From contig CAZTFS010000050.1 of the NCBI GenBank assembly GCA_964613045.1, positions 1 to 16,527 on the forward strand: a stretch of 16,527 nucleotides of DNA, given 5' to 3'. This DNA is from UBA1081 sp964613045 (GTDB taxonomy: Bacteria > Bacillota > Clostridia > Oscillospirales > Acutalibacteraceae). Each line of letters starts with the position of its first letter. Within the stretch, counting starts at the first letter, position 1. The position numbers and the translations under genes were made by a program. Shown one piece after another: positions 12,244 to 16,527 of the stretch. The notes beneath the pieces are model-generated. The model worked only from the letters and a program-made list of their open reading frames with translations, made no database searches and was not told the DNA's origin.

Positions 12244-14703
12244 ATGGCAAAGATCACAACTACCAAAACTCATTCAAGCGGCATTGCTTTAGGCGGTATC
12301 GGAAGCGGAAGCGTGGAGCTTCTGCCTGACGGTGAGTTTCACAGCTGGCTGATTGCAAATCAACCGAGAATAACACAGGTGTGTTTTGAAGATAAGGTTG
12401 ATGACGGAGAAGGAAGCACGGGTGCACTTTCCTTCTGGGTGCGAGAAACAAAGGATAACGGCAAGCCCATTATCCGCAAGTTAGGTATGAAAACCGATGC
12501 CGATGACTTTACATATCGTATGTTTGCATGGAATAAGCCTGTTGAAAGAATTGAATTTGACGGCAGATTCCCTGCCTGCGACATGAATTATGTTGACAGT
12601 GCATTATCCTGCAAGCTTAGTCTTAAAGCGGTTTCACCCTTTGTTCCGCATAACAGCGATGTTTCGGCAACACCGGGCTTCTATATGGATTTCACCGTAG
12701 AAAATCCGACCGACAGTGAACTGCATATAAGTCTTTTGGGTAGTCTTGTGCCTGATTTTGCAAATCAAAAAGAGGGCAACAAAAACTTACTTCATAAGAT
12801 TGGCGACGGAGTCGGCATTCATATCGAGCCTGCCGAGATTACCGATTCACCGTCCTGCGGCAATGTCTGCCTTTCTGTAAACGGTGATGGTGAAAAGTCT
12901 TACATTACGGCGGATTACTACCGTTTTATGAAGGAATATATCGGCGATTCAAAATTGGGAGTAACTCAGGAATCTGTTCTCTTCGGCTTCAAAGAAAAGG
13001 GCTGTCTGCCGAACAGTGAAGTTGGTACAAAGCCCAAAGACCTGCCTGAAAATTTAGCTTTGCTGAGCGATGCAGAGCTTGATACCTTGTGTTCGGAATA
13101 TATCAGGTATGCCTTTGTTGAGTCCATACTCAGCCGCATCAAGCATTGCAACCCTGATTATCTTTCGTCAAGAGAGGATAAAATCAAGTTTCTTGAGTGC
13201 TGTCTGAATCAGAATACCAGAAAAGGCAAGGATTTCGGTGCCTGTTCGCTTTGCTCGGATGTGACACTCAAACCCGGTGAAAAGAAAAACATCCGTTTTA
13301 TTCTTACCTGGTATTTTCCGAATCTTACGGCAAAAGACGGAGAAAAGATCGGGCATTACTATGAAAACCTCTACAGCAGTGCTTTGGATGCCAACAGATT
13401 TCTTGCAGATAACGACAGCGTTTTCAAATCCGCTGTCAGTTTTGCCGAGCTTCTTTATTCAACAAGCTTACCGACAGTTTATCCTGATTCATGGTCATCG
13501 AACCTTTCACCGTTAATAAAAAGCTCCGTATATCTTAAAAACGGAAACTTCGGTCTGTGGGAGGGGCTTGGTTACTGCGGACTTCATACGACAGATATAA
13601 CCTATCATGCATCGTTTTCACTTATCAGCCTTTTTCCCGACTTGCAGAAAAAGCAGATGAAAATGGGGGCTCTGTGTCAGAGAGAAGATGGCAGGGTGCA
13701 TCATTGTTTCAAGCCTGATATGAAAAGTACGGACAACGGCTTTGACCGTGTTGATATGAATATGCAGTTTGTTTTAATGGTACTTCGTGACTTTCTTTTC
13801 ACAGGCGACAGAGATTATCTTACCTCATTATGGGATAATGTTAAACGGGCTATGGATTCCACGGAGAAGCTTGACACCGATAAAGACGGCTTACCCGATT
13901 ACGATACAAAGCGAAACACTTACGATGCATGGAATTTCTCGGGCACTCCTGCATATATTTCTGTCCTCTGGTTGGCTGCACTGAAGGCTGCAACAATTAT
14001 TGCCGACAGAGTTGGTGACAGGACTTGTTTTGACAAGTGGAACAATATATTGGAATCCGGCAAAAAATCTCTTGAAGAAAAGCTCTGGAACGGCGAATAT
14101 TACAACCTTTGGAGAAACGAAGAAGAAACCGATGAATCTCTTATGACCGATCAGCTTGACGGTGAATGGTTCTTAAGAATGATGGGTATTGACGGAAACA
14201 TTCCCGATGAGCGTGTGCGTGCAGTGCTTGATTTAATCTTCAGCACCAATTTCGATAACGAACAGGGACTTGTAAACGCTACTGTTCCCGAAAACAGAAA
14301 GACAAGCATACACACCTACAAAAACTGCCAGACCATTGCAGTGTGGACAGGCATAGGATATGCATTTTCCGCTCTTGCTCTTTCGGTAGGGCTGAAAGAA
14401 ATCGCTGACGAGGAGATCAAGTCAATAGCGGATAATCAGATGAGACTCGGACATTTCTGGGATCATTGGGAGTGCGGTCATCATTACACACGCCCTATGT
14501 CAAGCTGGACAATTCTTCACGCCGTATCGGGTATGTCAGTTGATTATGAAAACAAAAAGCTTACCTTTATCCCCATTGATAAAAACATAACCTTCCCGCT
14601 TTGCCTGCCTGATATCCTGGCTAAGGTTACATTTACTGACGGCAAATGCGAGATCGATTGCATCAGCGGAAATATCAACGGTTGGGATGTAAATGTACCG
14701 TAA
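12244..14703 (+). CDS. GH116 family glycoside hydrolase (beta-glucosidase/beta-glucosylceramidase type)
   Basis: This 819-aa protein has the GH116 plan: an N-terminal beta domain opening with GIALGGIGSGSVELLPDGEFHSW, then an (alpha/alpha)6 catalytic barrel. Family members are retaining enzymes that cleave beta-glucosides, beta-xylosides or related bonds. Glu440 in FGLWEGLGYCGLHTTDITYHAS aligns by context with the nucleophile, and Asp561 in NTYDAWNFSG aligns with the acid/base. The sequence shows no signal peptide, so it probably works in the cytosol on imported oligosaccharides or glycosides. The substrate cannot be read directly. The ATG at 12244 follows GAGGTG. The gene is monocistronic with its own promoter. 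After the TAA stop the same frame stays open for 65 codons, followed by a frameshifted end and a terminator. A C-terminal extension may therefore have been lost, although the catalytic region is complete. Confidence 0.9.
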   Translation: MAKITTTKTHSSGIALGGIGSGSVELLPDGEFHSWLIANQPRITQVCFEDKVDDGEGSTGALSFWVRETKDNGKPIIRKLGMKTDADDFTYRMFAWNKPVERIEFDGRFPACDMNYVDSALSCKLSLKAVSPFVPHNSDVSATPGFYMDFTVENPTDSELHISLLGSLVPDFANQKEGNKNLLHKIGDGVGIHIEPAEITDSPSCGNVCLSVNGDGEKSYITADYYRFMKEYIGDSKLGVTQESVLFGFKEKGCLPNSEVGTKPKDLPENLALLSDAELDTLCSEYIRYAFVESILSRIKHCNPDYLSSREDKIKFLECCLNQNTRKGKDFGACSLCSDVTLKPGEKKNIRFILTWYFPNLTAKDGEKIGHYYENLYSSALDANRFLADNDSVFKSAVSFAELLYSTSLPTVYPDSWSSNLSPLIKSSVYLKNGNFGLWEGLGYCGLHTTDITYHASFSLISLFPDLQKKQMKMGALCQREDGRVHHCFKPDMKSTDNGFDRVDMNMQFVLMVLRDFLFTGDRDYLTSLWDNVKRAMDSTEKLDTDKDGLPDYDTKRNTYDAWNFSGTPAYISVLWLAALKAATIIADRVGDRTCFDKWNNILESGKKSLEEKLWNGEYYNLWRNEEETDESLMTDQLDGEWFLRMMGIDGNIPDERVRAVLDLIFSTNFDNEQGLVNATVPENRKTSIHTYKNCQTIAVWTGIGYAFSALALSVGLKEIADEEIKSIADNQMRLGHFWDHWECGHHYTRPMSSWTILHAVSGMSVDYENKKLTFIPIDKNITFPLCLPDILAKVTFTDGKCEIDCISGNINGWDVNVP

Positions 14704-14954
14704 AGAACAGATACAGACAACATTACCGATGTAATTCACTGCAAGGTCAAAGAGAATCATCTGCATGTAACAAAAGCTGCATATGTTGTATCGGTTATCC
14801 GGTTTGACGGACACAAAGATATTCCGGGTGTCCGGATTGGCAAAAATAAGAGTGCAGAATTCCGGCTTTCTGTGATGAATATCCTGTTATCGTGTGGATA
14901 ACGGAGAAAAACGAGTATGATGAGTTTGTAGAAATGTATAGGCAATATCTATAA
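14704..14954 (+). pseudogene. Disrupted C-terminal extension downstream of the GH116 stop
   Basis: Directly after the GH116 stop the same frame continues for 65 codons, reading RTDTDNITDVIHCKVKENHL and onward to a stop at 14899-14901. A second frame then reads CDEYPVIVWITEKNEYDEF and ends at 14952-14954. Spliced across a frameshift near 14870 they make a plausible beta-strand-rich tail of about 80 residues. The final stop lies only 6 bases before a strong terminator, as expected if this was once the end of the upstream gene. No family is recognised for the tail, and no ribosome site starts it independently. Confidence 0.55.
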
Positions 14955-14960
14955 AATTAA

Positions 14961-15000
14961 GGATAGCTCTTTAATCGGAGCTATCCTTTGCTTTTATTTG
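14961..15000 (+). terminator. Rho-independent terminator after the GH116 gene
   Basis: GGATAGCTC (14961-14969) pairs perfectly with GAGCTATCC (14978-14986) around an 8-base loop, followed by TTTGCTTTTATTTG. It closes the GH116 transcription unit. Confidence 0.9.
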
Positions 15001-15254
15001 TTGCAGAATTACTGTTTTCCCAACGGGGCTTTTTGGTTTTCTATAAAAAATGATGTTCGAGTTTTGCTTAAATTAATTGCACTTTTTACATTTTGTAATA
15101 CATCTTTATATGAAAATATTCGATAGAAATACCTAAAACGAATAGTACATCATCGGTTCGATTTCCATTTGTCAATCAGTGCATTCCGCCCGTAGTACTA
15201 AGGGCAAAAAAATGCACTAAAACACCCCTCTTGAAAAAATGAAAATTTTTCAAA
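15001..15254. other. AT-rich spacer, probable left part of a mobile element
   Basis: No ORF with a ribosome site is seen in this spacer, which with the flanking terminators forms a 342-base gene-free stretch (14955-15296). It holds a nested hairpin at 15179-15217 and a TTGAAAAA/TTTTTCAA inverted repeat near 15231-15252. Composition shifts to more AT-rich than the GH116 gene, and the shift continues to the right edge. Confidence 0.5.
15179..15217. repeat. Nested hairpin, candidate transfer-origin or element-end structure
   Basis: GTGCATT (15179-15185) pairs with AATGCAC (15211-15217). Inside it GCCC (15188-15191) pairs with GGGC (15202-15205) around a TAGTACTA palindrome. No T tract follows on the forward strand, so it is not a standard terminator. 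On the reverse strand it contains TAGTGC and, after ATTTTTTT, GCCCTTA. These recall the two halves of the TAAGTGCGCCCT nick region used by MOBQ relaxases; with a MobA/MobL gene nearby this is suggestive only. Confidence 0.45.
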
Positions 15255-15286
15255 GAAACGAAAACTGCTCTCACGAGTGTGAGAGC
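15255..15286 (-). terminator. Rho-independent terminator of the XRE regulator gene
   Basis: GCTCTCAC (15267-15274) pairs perfectly with GTGAGAGC (15279-15286) around a 4-base loop. On the reverse strand AGTTTTCGTTTC follows. It starts 11 bases beyond the regulator stop. Confidence 0.8.
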
Positions 15287-15296
15287 AATTCAGCTG

Positions 15297-16235
15297 TCAT
15301 TTTTCGTAAAATATATAACCAATTATTCCTCCTGAACCATTATCAAATCCTGTTATTGTTATTAACATGAATTTTCCCGAAATAGTACTTTCTGTATAAC
15401 TTCTTAGTACACCTTCTGAAAAAATAAACTTTTTTATGCCGCTTTGGTGTTCGTTAGAATTTAAATCATGTTTATCATATGCTCTAATATCTTCTATGTC
15501 AAGTTGGTATTTTTCATGATTAGGTAATTTTGATAAATCTAATTGTGAAACTATATTTTTTAAATCATCAAAAGTAATTCCGTCAGCACACTCTTGATTT
15601 TCACGAAACTCGCCTATGAAACAACTGCTGTTCTTTGGGCTTTCTTCGTCATACAGTGTATTCATATAAAAAGCTCTGCCATTTTCACAAGTACCTGATA
15701 AATAAAAAATATCGTTTGTTGTTTTGTCAGGCTCAACAAAAAAGAACCCGTTATTTATTATGAAGTCACCATCTGCTTTAGGTTTTTGAGAGATGTATCC
15801 ATCTATATTATTCATTATAGTTAATATATCGTTGCTGTAACAAGGAATTTCATCGTATATTACACCATCGAAAACACCGCTGTTTTTTATTACCAAACAG
15901 CCACAAATCAATGCAAAAAGCATTATAACAGAAATTATAATCATATATACTTTCTTAGTTTTTTTATTCTTTTTGATTTGATTTACAATATGTTCCTCAC
16001 TAACATCAAAAAGCTTTTCTTTTTCGATTCGTTTACCTTCCAACAGTTCACTGATGGATATATCAAGTATTTTTGATAAGTCCTCAAATATTTCTATGTC
16101 GGGGAAGTTTTTACCCGTCTCCCAACGACTTATTGCTTTATCAGTAACATTAAGCTGTTCCGCTAATTGTATTTGAGTTAATCCTTTTTCTTTTCTCAAC
16201 TGAGAAAGAAATTTCCCAAAATCATATGTATTCAT
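15297..16235 (-). CDS. XRE-family transcriptional regulator with membrane anchor and extracytoplasmic domain
   Basis: The product is 312 aa. Residues 6-62 form a Cro/CI-type helix-turn-helix, with LRKEKGLTQIQLAEQLNV and the recognition helix around TDKAISRWETGKNFPD. A lysine-rich linker (87-95) leads into one transmembrane helix at about 96-116. About 195 residues then follow outside the membrane, with no recognised family and few cysteines. This architecture suggests a one-component membrane-tethered DNA-binding sensor; the signal is unknown. The ATG at 16235 is chosen because AAAGGAG lies 8-9 bases upstream; frames extending to 16313 would run through that site. It has a near-consensus promoter and its own terminator. 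Codon use is more AT-rich than the neighbouring chromosome genes and a relaxase gene diverges from it, so it is probably cargo of a mobile element. Confidence 0.87.
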   Translation of the reverse strand: MNTYDFGKFLSQLRKEKGLTQIQLAEQLNVTDKAISRWETGKNFPDIEIFEDLSKILDISISELLEGKRIEKEKLFDVSEEHIVNQIKKNKKTKKVYMIIISVIMLFALICGCLVIKNSGVFDGVIYDEIPCYSNDILTIMNNIDGYISQKPKADGDFIINNGFFFVEPDKTTNDIFYLSGTCENGRAFYMNTLYDEESPKNSSCFIGEFRENQECADGITFDDLKNIVSQLDLSKLPNHEKYQLDIEDIRAYDKHDLNSNEHQSGIKKFIFSEGVLRSYTESTISGKFMLITITGFDNGSGGIIGYIFYEK

Positions 16236-16260
16236 ATAGTCAGCTCCTTTCATCACTGTA

Positions 16261-16289
16261 ATTATATAATAAAACATTAAAAATGTCAC
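16261..16289 (-). promoter_or_regulatory. Sigma-A promoter of the XRE regulator gene
   Basis: On the reverse strand GTGACA (16289-16284), a 17-base spacer and a perfect TATAAT (16266-16261) lie about 26 bases before the ATG. Match is 11 of 12 consensus bases. Confidence 0.75.
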
Positions 16290-16400
16290 TCTCGCAAAAA
16301 TAGAATAGTGCAAAAATCAATGTTTTTTATTATCGTGGTGTGTTTTTGCAAATGTCAGCTGATTATTTTATTTTCAATCAATATAAAAATAACCGAAAGG

Positions 16401-16527
16401 ACGGCGATCCCCGCAATTTATCACCTTGAAGCCAAAGTCATAACCCGTGGTGTCGGCCGTTCAGCCGTAGCAGCAAGTGCATATATGAGCTGCAGTGAAA
16501 TCACTAACGAGTATTTTAAAAAGGTAA
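16401..16527 (+). CDS. MobA/MobL family relaxase, N-terminal part, runs off the window
   Basis: The frame ending the window reads AIPAIYHLEAKVITRGVGRS and then SAVAASAYMSCSEITNEY. This is the N-terminus of MobA/MobL (MOBQ) relaxases, which nick the transfer origin and pilot DNA during conjugative mobilisation. AAAGGACGG (16396-16404) looks like the ribosome site, yet no ATG, GTG or TTG stands at the expected place. The codon there is GCG (16404) before ATC CCC, where a GTG would suit. The only in-frame ATG is at 16320, giving a hydrophobic 29-residue extension that is unlikely to be native. Either a non-standard start is used or the gene is damaged. The remainder lies beyond the right edge, so intactness cannot be judged. 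Confidence 0.7.

Noticed and set aside
15001..15040. Second forward terminator (CCC-aac-GGGG then TTTTT)
   Set aside because: The stem is only 3 bp; the true terminator at 14961-15000 already ends the unit.

Overview
The window looks like chromosome from an endospore-forming Clostridia member, probably Oscillospiraceae/Ruminococcus-like. This is inferred from spoIVA, a sipL-type gene, a ymxH-type gene and a spoVAD fragment, from Firmicutes-style Shine-Dalgarno sites and sigma-A promoters, from AT-rich spacers, and from a GH116 glycosidase typical of gut plant-polymer degraders. No rRNA, tRNA or CRISPR array was seen.

Layout. 1-481 (-): start of a purC-like purine gene with its own promoter. 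678-1202 (+): a small histidine phosphatase, tail to tail with a decayed GxGYxYP-type gene (1199-1789, -) that carries two opposite homopolymer frameshifts. 1870-5109 (-): a sugar module, ribulokinase (araB) followed by a GPH-family sugar:cation symporter, with a heptamer-built inverted repeat between them. 5284-5717 (-): a self-contained unit of promoter, two 36-40 aa amphipathic peptides and a terminator. This is the most interesting unexplained item here. 5947-8971 (-): spoIVA preceded by a SPOCS/LysM gene of sipL type, which together specify spore-coat basement assembly. 9093-9335 (+): a YlmC/YmxH PRC-barrel protein, divergent from sipL. 9336-9939: a gene-poor spacer with a perfect consensus promoter, a possible 21-aa lysine-rich peptide and an 11-bp tandem repeat. 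9940-11187 (-): a membrane-associated M28 peptidase. 11309-11956 (+): a C-terminally truncated spoVAD. 12244-14703 (+): a GH116 glycosidase whose frame continues past its stop into a frameshifted tail that ends at a terminator. 15000-16527: more AT-rich, probably mobile DNA, with an XRE-type membrane-anchored regulator and the start of a MobA/MobL relaxase that runs off the right edge.

How the genes fit together. AraB and the GPH transporter form a likely pentose (L-arabinose/L-ribulose) uptake and phosphorylation unit. SpoIVA and the SipL-like protein are known physical partners in Clostridioides difficile, so their adjacency here is functionally coherent. The GH116 enzyme has no visible signal peptide and probably acts on imported glycosides. 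Several genes are broken (GxGYxYP, spoVAD, the GH116 tail, possibly the relaxase start), which suggests local decay or, at the homopolymers, sequence errors.
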